From contig WBZZ01002490.1 in the NCBI GenBank assembly GCA_019918135.1, positions 353,501 through 417,500 of the forward strand: a DNA stretch of 64,000 bases, read 5' to 3'. The stretch is from Paulinella micropora (Eukaryota; Cercozoa; Imbricatea; Euglyphida; Paulinellidae). Under the pieces are notes generated by a model. The model was not told where the DNA came from and did not search any database. It saw nothing but the letters and a program-made list of their open reading frames with translations. The position numbers and the translations under genes were made by a program. Shown here one piece after another: positions 1 to 8,818 of the stretch; position 1 is the stretch's first letter, and each line of letters opens with the position of its first letter.

Positions 1-233
1 AGCGCAGACGATTTGTCTGCTTTCGACCAAGTCTCGTCCAGCGCAGACAACACTTTCTTTTCAGACGTCTGGATCGACTTAGCTGGCAGTTTTAAGTACT
101 CTAAGCAGTCTTTCACGCCACGCACCCGGTGATGCAACGCGCAGAAAGCCGCGGCGGGGCTTGGCACACTGGAGTCGGCGGTACCGGCTCTTTCGTTTAG
201 CCGAGTTTTGCGCCTTTTTGGGGGGGAGGCCAT
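1..233 (-). CDS. possible partial gene running off the left edge
   Basis: On the minus strand an ATG at 233 opens a short Lys/Arg-rich reading frame that stops near position 87. A second minus frame, open from about 200 to the window edge, reads like protein (Leu/Lys/Ser-rich, alpha-helical). The two could be one gene with an indel in the G/C run at 220-228, giving a basic N-terminus followed by a helical segment. No family is recognised. Only the N-terminus lies in the window, so this is tentative. Confidence 0.25.
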   Translation of the reverse strand, partial: MASPPKRRKTRLNERAGTADSSVPSPAAAFCALHHRVRGVKDCLEYLKLPAKSIQTSEKKVLSALDETWSKADKSSA

Positions 234-733
234 TTTCTTTTTTTTTGGGGGGGGGGGGAGAAGGGAAATTAATTGTTCTTTGTGAAATCTTTTTTTTTAT
301 TCTTCTCTTGAAACAGAAGACGACGGCGTCTCAGGAGAAGAAGGGGGTTTTTTTTATGGAGAGAGAGAAACGAAGGCGCATTTTCACACCAACAAAAAAA
401 ACAGCAACAGAGAGGATTGTCGGCAGGGAAAACGAAACGGGGGATTGAACCGCATAACCCCCCCCCGCCCACCCATTTGTCCTGTGTTTTCCTTGCGTGC
501 TCCCCCCCCCCCCCCGTCCCTTCTTGCAAAAAGCAGCCCCCCCCCCCCGGGAAAAAAAAGAGGTGGCAGCTTTTTTTTTCTCTCTCCCCCCGGCCCAACC
601 CCCGCCCTCCTATCGGCAAAGCCAAGGAAATTCCATTCATGTGCTGAAACCTATTAAAAAAAAGTAAAGACAATAAATTTGGGAGGGCACACAACCCCTC
701 CTCCCCCCTCCCCGTCACCCCCGCCAGCGTAAC
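234..733. other. intergenic, homopolymer-rich, no credible gene
   Basis: This stretch holds many runs of G, C, A and T (for example at 240-260, 503-516 and 540-549). The open frames across it are Pro/Lys/Phe-rich translations of these runs. The same kind of homopolymer spacer recurs between most genes of the GC-rich block (4,230-4,556; 6,090-6,680; 10,560-10,960). They may be promoter or terminator spacers typical of that genome, or may be inflated by sequencing error. Confidence 0.6.
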
Positions 734-1808
734 ATGTTGTTCAGTCCAGCCGCCATGTCCATCGCCTGCGCCGCCGCTTTCGTGTGCGGTCTGGCGTGGC
801 TGCTGTGCCTGCAGCTGGCGACCGAGAGCGGACGGCCGCGGCGTGTCGCCGTGTTCACGACCCTGCGCCTGTGGTTCTGGACCGTAGCGCACGCGGCTGC
901 CGTGCTGGACCGTAGCGAAGAGCTGACCCCCGTGTGGCAGATCGCGTACCAGTCCCTGCTGCTGCAGCTGGCGTGGCACGTGTGGCTAGAGTGCGTAGAA
1001 CGCTACCCGCACGGGCTGGCCCCCTCGAACCTTCGGAACCGGTGCCATGACATGAGGTTTCTGCGCCTGGCGCTGTGCGTAGCCTCGGCCGCGCTCGCCG
1101 CCGCCACAGAAAACCACTGGCCGCCCAGGGCTTTCTTGCTGACCGCCCAGCTGTACGGCGCCTGGCTGTTCTTCAGCAGCAACTCGCGGATACGCGCGCT
1201 GCAGCGGAAGGTCGGTGCGAGCGACTCGGCGCGGGCGGCGCGGGCCAGGCGTACTCTGTGCTGCTTGCAGTGTGCCTCCGCGTGCTGTGCCGCCCTGCAC
1301 GCGTTGTACTTCTTGCTGTGGCTCTGTCTAGAGCTGCCACGCGGGCGGGGCCCCCGTACGGTGGACGTTCGGCTTCATGTCCGCCCGTGTCCCGGTGCCA
1401 TGGCTCTGCCTCGTAGCCCTGCAGCTGCCGCCCAAATTGCAAAAGGTCCCTCCCGGGCCAAGGCTTTACCTCAAGCCCACGCAGGCCGTGCGTGTCCAGA
1501 GCGCACCACAGCAGGGCGCCTTCTGCCACGACGACGGCGCGGCGCCCCAGGAAGGGGGGGAACTGGCGGCGGGCCCGCGCGGTTCGAGGCTTGGCGCGGT
1601 CATGGAGGCCTACACGCAAACGCCCGACTCTAGCGCCGCTTCGCATCAGCAGTCCCTCGTCAACCTGCCAATGGCAGCGTCGCCGACGCCTCCCACCATC
1701 AGGCTAGCGCCCCCCAGCCAGGCCGCGCGGGATGACGGTAGCTTGGAACAGGTCAGCCGGGTCGAGGCGTCGTTCTTGGAGAAGGGTTGTGAAAGTTTCA
1801 GCTACTGA
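734..1808 (+). CDS. putative 7-TM membrane protein, frame-interrupted
   Basis: The frame starting at 734 encodes six hydrophobic segments over its first ~205 residues (about 9-30, 38-58, 68-88, 107-125, 132-149 and 177-203). It then turns abruptly into an Arg/Pro/Ala-rich tail of the kind produced by out-of-frame reading. A second frame, 1,377-1,808, supplies a seventh hydrophobic segment and a hydrophilic Ser/Pro-rich cytoplasmic-type tail. I infer one ~355-residue 7-TM protein with an indel near the GGGGCCCCC run at about 1,347-1,356. No family motif is recognised. It does not show the RWxEYS or Lys motif of its neighbour at 1,970, which is transcribed towards it. It could be a receptor-like or degenerate rhodopsin-like protein, which is speculative. 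Confidence 0.5.
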
Positions 1809-1969
1809 AGAAAGCCGGCTTGCATCTGAACGGTGGGGCAGCATTAACCGGGGGAAAAGGCAAGGAGCAGAAAAATCACTTGCTCTTTTTTTAATCGGAG
1901 GGGCCCGTTAGTACAACAAACACAGAAATCAGTTTTTTTTTCAGTCCAAGCAAAAAAAGAATTTTTTTT

Positions 1970-2902
1970 TTAGTCCGGGCACAGAGCGGCGCAGCCGGGC
2001 TGCGGCAGCCAGTCGGCCGACTGCCCCCGCAGCGACGCGAGGGCCAGCCCCGTGAGAGCCATCTTGCTGGACAGGCTCAGGACGCAATAGCCGCTTTCGG
2101 TCCACACGCGCCAGCTTTGGGCTGGCAGACAGCGAACAAGACATTCGTAGCACAGGGCCTCCCAGATACCAAAAGAAGCGAAGAAAAAAGTTTCCGACCA
2201 GATAGCGAGCCGGATCAGGCCGAGGGTCCGGCCAGGAACATCCAGGCTGCCGATGACCCCGTGCGCGGCGAGCCACAGCGGCAGGAACGACAGGGCCAGC
2301 AACGCCCACGACAGCGCCCAGCAAGCCCGGGTGACGGTCTTCCACGACACTTGAATGGCAGTCTTTTGGTGCTGGACCAGCGTTTGCACTTCATTCGGTA
2401 GCACCAGAGTGCCGAACACCGCCGGGCCGAGCAGCGGAACCAAACCCCCGATGCAGACCATGAGGCTGCACAGGCAGAACGACACCGCGAGCGCCGAGGC
2501 CGAGCGCTCGCCGGCCAGCAGCTGCAGCTGCAGCAGCATCAGCGGCGCGGTGACTGAGTACTCCAGCCAGCGCCCGGCCTCACTGCCCAGCGGACTTTTC
2601 CAGCACAGCAGCCACAGCTGTGCCGCGTGGCCCGCGGCAGTGAGGGCGTGGAAGGCCACCGACAGGCCCCAGAGCGAGATGCCCGGCCCCGCGGCGGCTG
2701 CGGTCAGCCAGCCCGCGGCCCGAACCGCACAGTCGCGCGAAGGGCCTACTGTCAGTGTGACGATAGCAGTCTGCGCCGGTGGCAGGCCCCTGGCTAGGTC
2801 TAGGGGGCCCGTAAGCTGGAGTATGAAGATCGCTAGATGCGCCAGGAGGGCTACCAGATTCAGCGCCCACGGAACCGCTAGGTCGGCAGGGAATCTCGGC
2901 AT
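1970..2902 (-). CDS. heliorhodopsin
   Basis: A 310-residue protein with about seven hydrophobic segments. Two signatures identify the family. RWLEYS at residues 111-116 matches the helix-3 RWxEYS motif, with the counterion Glu at 114. The last helix reads CVLSLSSKMAL, with Lys280 where heliorhodopsins carry the retinal Schiff-base lysine. His92 in helix 2 fits the conserved heliorhodopsin histidine. Heliorhodopsins are retinal-binding membrane photoreceptors or channels with inverted topology (cytoplasmic N-terminus). Viral members are known from coccolithoviruses, one of which conducts ions. The gene is intronless and GC-rich like its neighbours. It is somewhat longer than typical members because of a long helix 1-2 loop. 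Either a viral or an algal origin is possible; the context favours viral. The light-driven function itself cannot be read from sequence. Confidence 0.8.
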   Translation of the reverse strand: MPRFPADLAVPWALNLVALLAHLAIFILQLTGPLDLARGLPPAQTAIVTLTVGPSRDCAVRAAGWLTAAAAGPGISLWGLSVAFHALTAAGHAAQLWLLCWKSPLGSEAGRWLEYSVTAPLMLLQLQLLAGERSASALAVSFCLCSLMVCIGGLVPLLGPAVFGTLVLPNEVQTLVQHQKTAIQVSWKTVTRACWALSWALLALSFLPLWLAAHGVIGSLDVPGRTLGLIRLAIWSETFFFASFGIWEALCYECLVRCLPAQSWRVWTESGYCVLSLSSKMALTGLALASLRGQSADWLPQPGCAALCPD

Positions 2903-3071
2903 AGAAAAACAAAGAGTCTCCTTTTTTATTTTTGGTTAAACAATTTTGAACAAAAGCGAGCCCCGGCTGCTCCCCGTCGCCCCGGGCTTTTTCCGGGCCC
3001 ACAATTTTCTTTTGCCGGTCGCTTTCAAAACGGGCGATCGTTCAGGGAGGGAGGGGGGAACTGGCGCCCCT
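2903..3071. other. short intergenic spacer
   Basis: This spacer separates the heliorhodopsin start (2,902) from the 3' end of the F-box/LRR gene (3,072). It contains a T-rich stretch directly upstream of the heliorhodopsin ATG, probably its promoter. No gene is seen. Confidence 0.4.
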
Positions 3072-4229
3072 CTAAAGATCGTGCGGGGAGGGTTCTCGGG
3101 GGTTTTCGGCTTCAGCAGTGGGTTCACAAGAGGGCCCGTCGAAGAAGGAGTCCCATTTCAGATTCAGCAGTGTTTCAGGGCCCGGGACGATCGTTCGGCA
3201 CAGCCCGCCCGGCAGCCCCTCTAGCGACTGCAGGCTGACGGCCCTGAGCTCCAGCGACCGCAGCCGGGGCAGGACCGCCAGCGGGCCGAACGAGGGCAGC
3301 TCGGCATTCGTGAGCACCAGTTCTTCCAGCACGCAGCCCTGCCACAGCCGCGCGTCTACGTGCAGCCACGCCTCACTGGACGGCCCCGCCGATTCCAGCG
3401 CCAGCTTGCGCAGCTTCAGTTCCTTGACCAACACCAGCAGCTGCCCCAGCTCCTGCGGCGTAGAGGCGCGGTACAGCAGGGACAGTTCTCGGAGCCCGCG
3501 CAGGCGTCGCAGGTGCACGAGCGCGCCGTGGTTCAAGGCCCTGGAGCGCGGCAGGTGCAGCGCGCGCAGCTGTCGCAGGCCGCCCAGACAAACGTCAGGG
3601 CGCCAGCCGTCGGGTGCCCAGAATTCCGTCAGGTTCCGCGCGAGCGTCGCGAAGCGCAGGTACTCGGTTTGTGCAAAGAACGAACCGGACAGGTCTAAAC
3701 AGCTCAACGAGGGCAGGCGCGCCAGAAAACACAAATTGCCAATGCCGCGACACCAGTGCAGCCGCAGGGTGTGCAAATATGGCAGGGGCCCGAAAATGGT
3801 CAGCAAAGGCACGGAGCCCAGGTCACAGCAGTCTAGCGTCAGTTCGCGCAGCTGTGGTAGCGGCATGGCGGCCGTGGCAGCGGCGTGCTTCCAGCCGATA
3901 ACGCGCAGGCTCGTGGTGCAGGGGAAATGGTGCGCGCACTCGGCGGGTGACGCGGGCCCCGCCAGCAACGGGTTCACTGTCACGGGGCCGAGCGTGCTGC
4001 CGTGTCGTGCTAACGACCGCCGCCCCGCGGCGGTGGGGAAGCACGGCAGGTCGAGCCGTGCGGGCCAGCGGAGGAGGTTGTGTCCCCACAGGCCCGTGCT
4101 GCACACGCCCAGCAGCGCCAACAAATGTCGGTGCTCCAGGAAGCTGAGCACAAGCATGACCACGTCGCGCGACAGGTGCATGTCGCGACAGGGGCGCGGC
4201 CGCTTTTTCCTCTTCATTCTGAAAGACAA
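3072..4229 (-). CDS. F-box-like leucine-rich repeat protein
   Basis: A 385-residue protein. After a basic N-terminus, residues ~17-60 read like an F-box (a DMHLSRDVVMLVLSFLEHRHLLAL pattern, in which Leu and Phe positions match the L-x(n)-SFL core). From ~120 onwards come irregular leucine-rich repeats of the PxLRxLxLxxC type, at least eight units, ending near residue 345 in a hydrophilic acidic tail. F-box/LRR proteins are substrate receptors of SCF ubiquitin ligases. Giant viruses often carry several, presumably to redirect host protein turnover. The start at 4,229 gives a plausible N-terminus; a second Met lies 4 residues in. The F-box call is moderate and the LRR call strong. Confidence 0.65.
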   Translation of the reverse strand: MSFRMKRKKRPRPCRDMHLSRDVVMLVLSFLEHRHLLALLGVCSTGLWGHNLLRWPARLDLPCFPTAAGRRSLARHGSTLGPVTVNPLLAGPASPAECAHHFPCTTSLRVIGWKHAAATAAMPLPQLRELTLDCCDLGSVPLLTIFGPLPYLHTLRLHWCRGIGNLCFLARLPSLSCLDLSGSFFAQTEYLRFATLARNLTEFWAPDGWRPDVCLGGLRQLRALHLPRSRALNHGALVHLRRLRGLRELSLLYRASTPQELGQLLVLVKELKLRKLALESAGPSSEAWLHVDARLWQGCVLEELVLTNAELPSFGPLAVLPRLRSLELRAVSLQSLEGLPGGLCRTIVPGPETLLNLKWDSFFDGPSCEPTAEAENPREPSPHDL

Positions 4230-4556
4230 CCCTTGCCTCTACCTCCGGCTCCAAGCGCTTGGAGCCGAGGGGAGGGGGCGCACAAGAAGTACGGCCCCCC
4301 CCCCACCTCCCCCAAACACTCCGGCCAGGCCACACACACCCGGCCCCCCCCCTTTCGCTCCCCAGTTATCCTCCCTCCCCGCTCCATTGCGCTCAATTTC
4401 ATCCTCTCTTTTCTCCTGCCTATGCTTTTGCCTTTTCTTGCGGCTGTCCCGCGCCTTTCTCACGCCTCCTTCTTCCTTCTCTTCTCCCCCCTACTATTTT
4501 GATTTGTCCGGGGCCTGTCATCGAGCACGACGACGAGAGAAGCGGGATACTTTATT
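4230..4556. other. intergenic, C/T- and G-rich spacer
   Basis: A low-complexity pyrimidine-rich stretch with several C runs. The open frames through it are Pro/Ser/Phe-rich shadows on one strand and Gly/Arg-rich on the other. It lies upstream of the F-box gene start and downstream of the pseudokinase stop, so it probably carries the F-box gene promoter. No gene is supported. Confidence 0.5.
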
Positions 4557-6086
4557 TTATGTTTTCTTTCCCTTTTTTTTTTGTTGGTGAGATTGTCCAG
4601 TTTTCCGGCGTTTGCCTGTTATTGCCGAATCTTGTCTTGGATTAGCAGGGGAACGGGAAAAAACAGGATTGGCAATGGGCGCAGATTGCATGACGTGTGG
4701 GGTTTTCAATTGCTCTTGCCCGCCACTAGCAGGCATGGGCTCGGCTCTGTGGATGATAATGCGCAGAATGGCAATGATAAAGTTTTCTAGATCAATCAAC
4801 CTCACTTTGTTCTTACGAAATGAAGACAGTAACTCACGGGCACCGTAGACACGCCAGGAATTCAAATCATGTTGTCTGACAAGTAAAGATCTAGAAAATT
4901 GGTTCAGCCAGCCCAGATGCGAAGTATCCATTGCTACCTGTGCTTGCTTGTGCATATGATGTGCGGCCCTGAGACAGGGGCCGTGCACGAATTCTGTGTG
5001 GCTGTCTCCGCAGAAATTCAGTTCGTCTAGCCACCACGTGGCGCATTTCTTGATGATGCCTTCCTCAAATTGACACAGATCTCGAACCTGCACAAGCGCT
5101 TGGACGAGAACCTCCCAGGGCAACTTACTGTAACTGTTGGCTAGAATGCTGAGCAAGTTTGACGTTTGTATGCGGGCGTCCGTAATCTCATTGTACCGTA
5201 CCCTGGGCTCAGGAGCAAAGCGGAGGCAAAAGAAAGGATCTATGCCAACTAGCATAAGCTTGTTCTCATGCGGGTTCAGTACCACGTTATCGGGCCCAAA
5301 GTTGGAATACAGCACCTGGGCGGTGTTAAACGCACCTAGTACGCTCTCCATAAACTTCCAAATCATGTCGTTGAGGCGGGCCTTGGCAGTTCTAGATTTA
5401 GTTGAATCGATAACGTTGGTCAGGTTCGTAACCTTCCCGGCCGAACCATTGAAATAGTCCATGACGATGTAATAATTACCTGCGGTGGTGTCCATGGCCT
5501 TTGGCGCTACCCTGGGCGCGCCGCCATTGCTCAAAAACAAGCAGCCGTGCACTTTCGGGGCCAGCCCGTGCTTGCTGCTCAGGTAGTGCTGCATCTGCAT
5601 AGCATCCACTAGGTTGCCCAACGAGGCATGTCGCATTTCCTTTATTGGCGGGCCCCTGGTGGGGCGTTTCAGGGCTAAACCTATCGTGGGGAGAAGGATA
5701 ACGTCGTCAGCCCCGTGGCGGATCGCGCCCGGGTACTGTTTATCAAATGCCTGCTTGTCCATTTGCAAGCAAGGTATGCCCGTGGGAAAAGCCTGCATCA
5801 GTTGTAAATCCAAGACGCCGCCGTCGTGTTGGTCCGCGGTCATAGCTAGCAAGTGATCTGCGGTTGGATCCTTTTGGGTTGTATAAAACGTAAAGGGCTT
5901 CCAACGCATGACAGAGCATCGCAACTTATCTAGATCCAGGTTCGGCCTTTCTAGGATTTTCTTGCAGTTCTTGCACCTGAGCTTGTGTTCCAGCTCGAAC
6001 TTTCTGATGCTCGCGGCACGCGTCCGGGCCAGGTCGGCGGCCTCACTTGCTAGCGCTGTTTGTATTTTCTTCTGTTCCGATAACAT
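4557..6086 (-). CDS. kinase-like protein, probable pseudokinase
   Basis: A 509-residue protein. Residues ~1-50 are helical and end with a CKNC pair that could bind zinc with a distal partner. Residues ~150-300 have the layout of a protein kinase fold. A hinge-like segment (YYIVMDYFNG) is followed by a helix and then YSNFGPDNVVLN, which aligns with the HRDxKxxN catalytic loop. GIDPFF sits at the DFG position. The catalytic Asp of HRD is replaced (SNFG) and no glycine loop is seen, so catalysis is unlikely. The C-terminus is a Lys-rich tail. The ATG at 6,086 is followed by an AT-rich upstream region. The kinase-fold assignment is inference from motif order; a nuclear or regulatory role is not shown. 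Confidence 0.5.
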   Translation of the reverse strand: MLSEQKKIQTALASEAADLARTRAASIRKFELEHKLRCKNCKKILERPNLDLDKLRCSVMRWKPFTFYTTQKDPTADHLLAMTADQHDGGVLDLQLMQAFPTGIPCLQMDKQAFDKQYPGAIRHGADDVILLPTIGLALKRPTRGPPIKEMRHASLGNLVDAMQMQHYLSSKHGLAPKVHGCLFLSNGGAPRVAPKAMDTTAGNYYIVMDYFNGSAGKVTNLTNVIDSTKSRTAKARLNDMIWKFMESVLGAFNTAQVLYSNFGPDNVVLNPHENKLMLVGIDPFFCLRFAPEPRVRYNEITDARIQTSNLLSILANSYSKLPWEVLVQALVQVRDLCQFEEGIIKKCATWWLDELNFCGDSHTEFVHGPCLRAAHHMHKQAQVAMDTSHLGWLNQFSRSLLVRQHDLNSWRVYGARELLSSFRKNKVRLIDLENFIIAILRIIIHRAEPMPASGGQEQLKTPHVMQSAPIANPVFSRSPANPRQDSAITGKRRKTGQSHQQKKKGKKT

Positions 6087-6683
6087 CTGCTAAGTGCCAC
6101 GGTCTTCCTTTTCTCTGCCAAGGACGCTAGCAGAACACTCGAGTGTGTATGTTCGCGGCCGGGGCAGCCCCCCGAGGATTTTCCTTTTCGCTTTCTTCTT
6201 CACTCCTCTGCTTCCTGTCTGCTCTTCTTTGCTTTTCTTTACTAAATGTCGCCAGAACAAACAGAAATCAAATTCTGTTGCAATCGACGGAGGGGCAGGG
6301 GAGGGGGGGGGGGGGGAAACAGGACGACGCCAAGCGAAGCGGAGGGTTTTTCCCGGGCCCCTGGCAGGCAAAAAGAGGGTGTGGGGGGGGGGGGGGCTTG
6401 CTCAGCTGGGGGAGGAGGGGGGATAGAGAGAGGGGGAGGGAAACCTTGTGGACGGAAAGCTTCTTTGGCGGGCGGGCGCTTCCAGGTTTTTCTTTGGGTG
6501 CTCGCCACCCCGGCCCCCCCCCCCCCCTCCTTCCATTTGCCCAGCCGGCCGGACCTCCTTCTTTCTAGTGTTTGTTTTGTTTTAATTCGTCCGAGCTTTT
6601 TAATCCCCGAGAAAACGAAGGACAAAGTAACCTCTTTTTTTTTTTTTTTTTTGGTTCCCAACGGGAGGTTTTTTTAGCCAACG
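6087..6683. other. intergenic homopolymer-rich spacer between divergent genes
   Basis: This region separates the divergently transcribed pseudokinase (start 6,086) and the small gene at 6,693. It has long runs of G (6,302-6,316; 6,383-6,396), C (6,516-6,526) and T (6,635-6,651). Frames on both strands are Gly/Pro/Arg/Lys-rich artefacts. It presumably holds two promoters. No gene is seen. Confidence 0.5.
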
Positions 6684-6692
6684 TTGGGGGGC

Positions 6693-7007
6693 ATGCACCG
6701 CGTCTGTACGGAATGCCAGCACGGGCCGTGCCTGCACGAAGAAGCGCTAGCGTGCGTCACGTCCCCCGACGGGGTAGCCGTGCTGGCGGACCGGGCCGTG
6801 CACAGCCAACAGCTGTCATACTTGTGCTGGAGCGGGGCTCTCCGGGGCGCCTACGCGCCCGTGCTCGGGGCGCTCGCACGCCAGCGCCCGGGGTCCGTCC
6901 GGGCAGTGCTCACACACCTGCGCGCAGAGTTCGCGGTCCGTGCCCTTCCCTCTTTTTCTCTTTTTGAGCCAAGAAAAAAAGCTGGTGCAAAGAGATCTTC
7001 GAGTTAA
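6693..7007 (+). CDS. small hypothetical Cys/His-rich protein
   Basis: A reading frame of about 104 residues starting MHRVCTEC (an in-frame Met lies 9 bases upstream at 6,684). The first 25 residues carry three Cys and two His (C-x2-C-x4-C spacing), followed by a helical Ala/Leu/Arg-rich body. It ends with a basic Ser/Lys tail just 8 bases before the ATG of the next gene at 7,016, on the same strand. The amino-acid composition is protein-like rather than low complexity, which supports a real gene. The last ~25 residues cross an A/T-rich run and could be out of frame. No family is recognised. Confidence 0.4.
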   Translation: MHRVCTECQHGPCLHEEALACVTSPDGVAVLADRAVHSQQLSYLCWSGALRGAYAPVLGALARQRPGSVRAVLTHLRAEFAVRALPSFSLFEPRKKAGAKRSSS

Positions 7008-7015
7008 AGAAAACT

Positions 7016-8725
7016 ATGGAGCCCGCTAGGAAGAAGGCCTGCACTCGCTGTGCTGCGCACCTACAAGCTGGGACACAAATTCTGCAGGAAAAAGAGAAGT
7101 CTTTTGCCAAACTCGTGGCGGGCGGAGCAGGTGACTTCGAACAAGAGCTAAAAAAACTCGTGGCCGAGAGCCGAGGCCCGATCTTAGAAGATGACACCCA
7201 AGGCAGCCAGTGTCTGTGGCGGTTAGCGACGATCTTTGGCTCCACCAGACCTAGAGCTCACGTTCCACTCCTGGAGGCCAGGTACGAGACCAAGCGCAAA
7301 TTCGTGAGTGCTGTTCTGGCCAACCAACTTGTCTTTCCGGCCATGGCCAAGTACGAAAGCAAGAGCCGGATACTCGGCGCACTACACAAGGCGTGGAAAA
7401 TCGATTGGCGGACCAAAGAAATTTATTACTGGGACCACATCCGGGCGAACGTACTCTGGCACTTGGCCAATCGTGGCCAGGAGGCCGCCCTGGCGAGCGC
7501 GCTACGAGACGGCGCGGACCCTAATCAGTACGCTGACGACGTTTCCGTTCTGCTGATTGCTTTGTCGCCCAACGAAGCTGTCCGCACACAGACCAGGTTG
7601 GAAATAGCCAAGCATCTCTTGGACCATCCGGCGCTAAGACACGACAGGGCCTTTGATGACATTTATCGATTTTTATGCGAAGAAGAATTGGGTTCTCGAA
7701 GATCACAGGCCCGCCAACAAACGATGCTGCGGGGCCTGGCAGCAATGCCCAGCTTTCGTACAATCTTCCGGCAGGAAGATCAGACAGATGTCAGGGGAGG
7801 CTTTCTCCAGAGAATCATCAGCGAGGGCGTGCAATACAGCCTTGTTTTGCCGTGGCTGCCGTGGCTGCTGCAAACCTTCCCCGGCCTCAGGCACCCTGCG
7901 TACGACAGTGTTTGCAACTTTCTAGTGGCGGCCGACGACGCCAAGCGGGCGGAAAAAGAAGACATGCTGCTAGCGCTGGCCAGATTGCGTGGCTTCAGCG
8001 AGGCCTTCCAAACACAAGACACATTGGGTGGCGGCTTCTTCCTGCAGAAGGTTGTCACCGACGGTGCGACCTACATCCACGTGTTGCCCGTCCTGCCGTT
8101 GCTGGTACAAACCTTCCCCGGCCTCGGGCACCCTGCGTACAACAGTGTCTGCGAATTTCTAATCGGCACAAACCAAACGAACAAGACGGGCATGCTGCTA
8201 GCCCTGGCTAAATTGCGTGGCTTTAGCGAGGCCTTCCAAACGCAAGACACATTGGGTGGCGGCGGCTTCCTGCAGAAAGTTCTCACAAACGTTGCGACCT
8301 ACATCCACGTGTTGCCCGTCCTGCCGCTGCTCGTACGAACCTTTCCCGGCCTCGGGCACCCTGCGTACAACGGTGTCTGCAACTTTCTAGTGGCGGCCGG
8401 CACCAACGAGATGGACAAAAAAGACGTGCTGCTAGCGCTGGCCGAATTGCGTGGCTTTGCCCAGGCGTTCCAAACCCAAGACACATTGGGTGGCGGCTTC
8501 CTGAACGACGTGTACCACAGCCCCGGTTCTCGAGCGGCCGTAGCGCCCGTCTTGCCCGAGCTGTTCTACCTGTTGCCGAAATTAACCTTGCCTACTGATC
8601 ACAGATCTCAGTTTGACTTGGCTGCGGACATCTACAATGCCTTGTTGACAATTCCTTTTGATTCAGTCTACACAGGCCCGCTGGACCAAGCACTAACACG
8701 TGCCTGTAAACCTGTGGATTCATAA
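7016..8725 (+). CDS. helical tandem-repeat protein with ankyrin-like segment
   Basis: A 569-residue protein. The N-terminus has a CTRC motif (residues 10-13). Residues ~155-190 include an ALRDGADPN segment typical of an ankyrin repeat. From ~235 to ~515 the protein consists of about four tandem units of ~80-85 residues. Each has the pattern LLALAxLRGFSEAFQTQDTL, then GGG-FLQKV, then VLPxLPLLxxTFPGLxHPAYxSVCxFL. Successive units are nearly identical at DNA level (7,970-8,215, 8,216-8,455, 8,456-8,530), so the array expanded recently by unequal exchange or slippage. Such solenoids mediate protein-protein contacts. Giant viruses carry large ankyrin and other repeat families. No catalytic motif is visible. 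The start at 7,016 follows an A-rich stretch. The 80-residue repeat is not one I can name. Confidence 0.7.
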   Translation: MEPARKKACTRCAAHLQAGTQILQEKEKSFAKLVAGGAGDFEQELKKLVAESRGPILEDDTQGSQCLWRLATIFGSTRPRAHVPLLEARYETKRKFVSAVLANQLVFPAMAKYESKSRILGALHKAWKIDWRTKEIYYWDHIRANVLWHLANRGQEAALASALRDGADPNQYADDVSVLLIALSPNEAVRTQTRLEIAKHLLDHPALRHDRAFDDIYRFLCEEELGSRRSQARQQTMLRGLAAMPSFRTIFRQEDQTDVRGGFLQRIISEGVQYSLVLPWLPWLLQTFPGLRHPAYDSVCNFLVAADDAKRAEKEDMLLALARLRGFSEAFQTQDTLGGGFFLQKVVTDGATYIHVLPVLPLLVQTFPGLGHPAYNSVCEFLIGTNQTNKTGMLLALAKLRGFSEAFQTQDTLGGGGFLQKVLTNVATYIHVLPVLPLLVRTFPGLGHPAYNGVCNFLVAAGTNEMDKKDVLLALAELRGFAQAFQTQDTLGGGFLNDVYHSPGSRAAVAPVLPELFYLLPKLTLPTDHRSQFDLAADIYNALLTIPFDSVYTGPLDQALTRACKPVDS

Positions 8726-8818
8726 ACAAGCGGATTTCTTTTGTCACCACCAAACTACTAATAACAAAAAACCTCCCTGTTTTTTTCTCTTGGTTGATCT
8801 GAACCAAGTCTTTTTTTT
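8726..8818. terminator. A/T-rich 3' region between convergent genes
   Basis: A 93-base spacer between two convergent stops. It is rich in T and A runs (8,811-8,820 poly-T, then AATAAATTTTTTG). It could contain polyadenylation or termination signals for both strands. The assignment rests only on position and composition. Confidence 0.3.
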
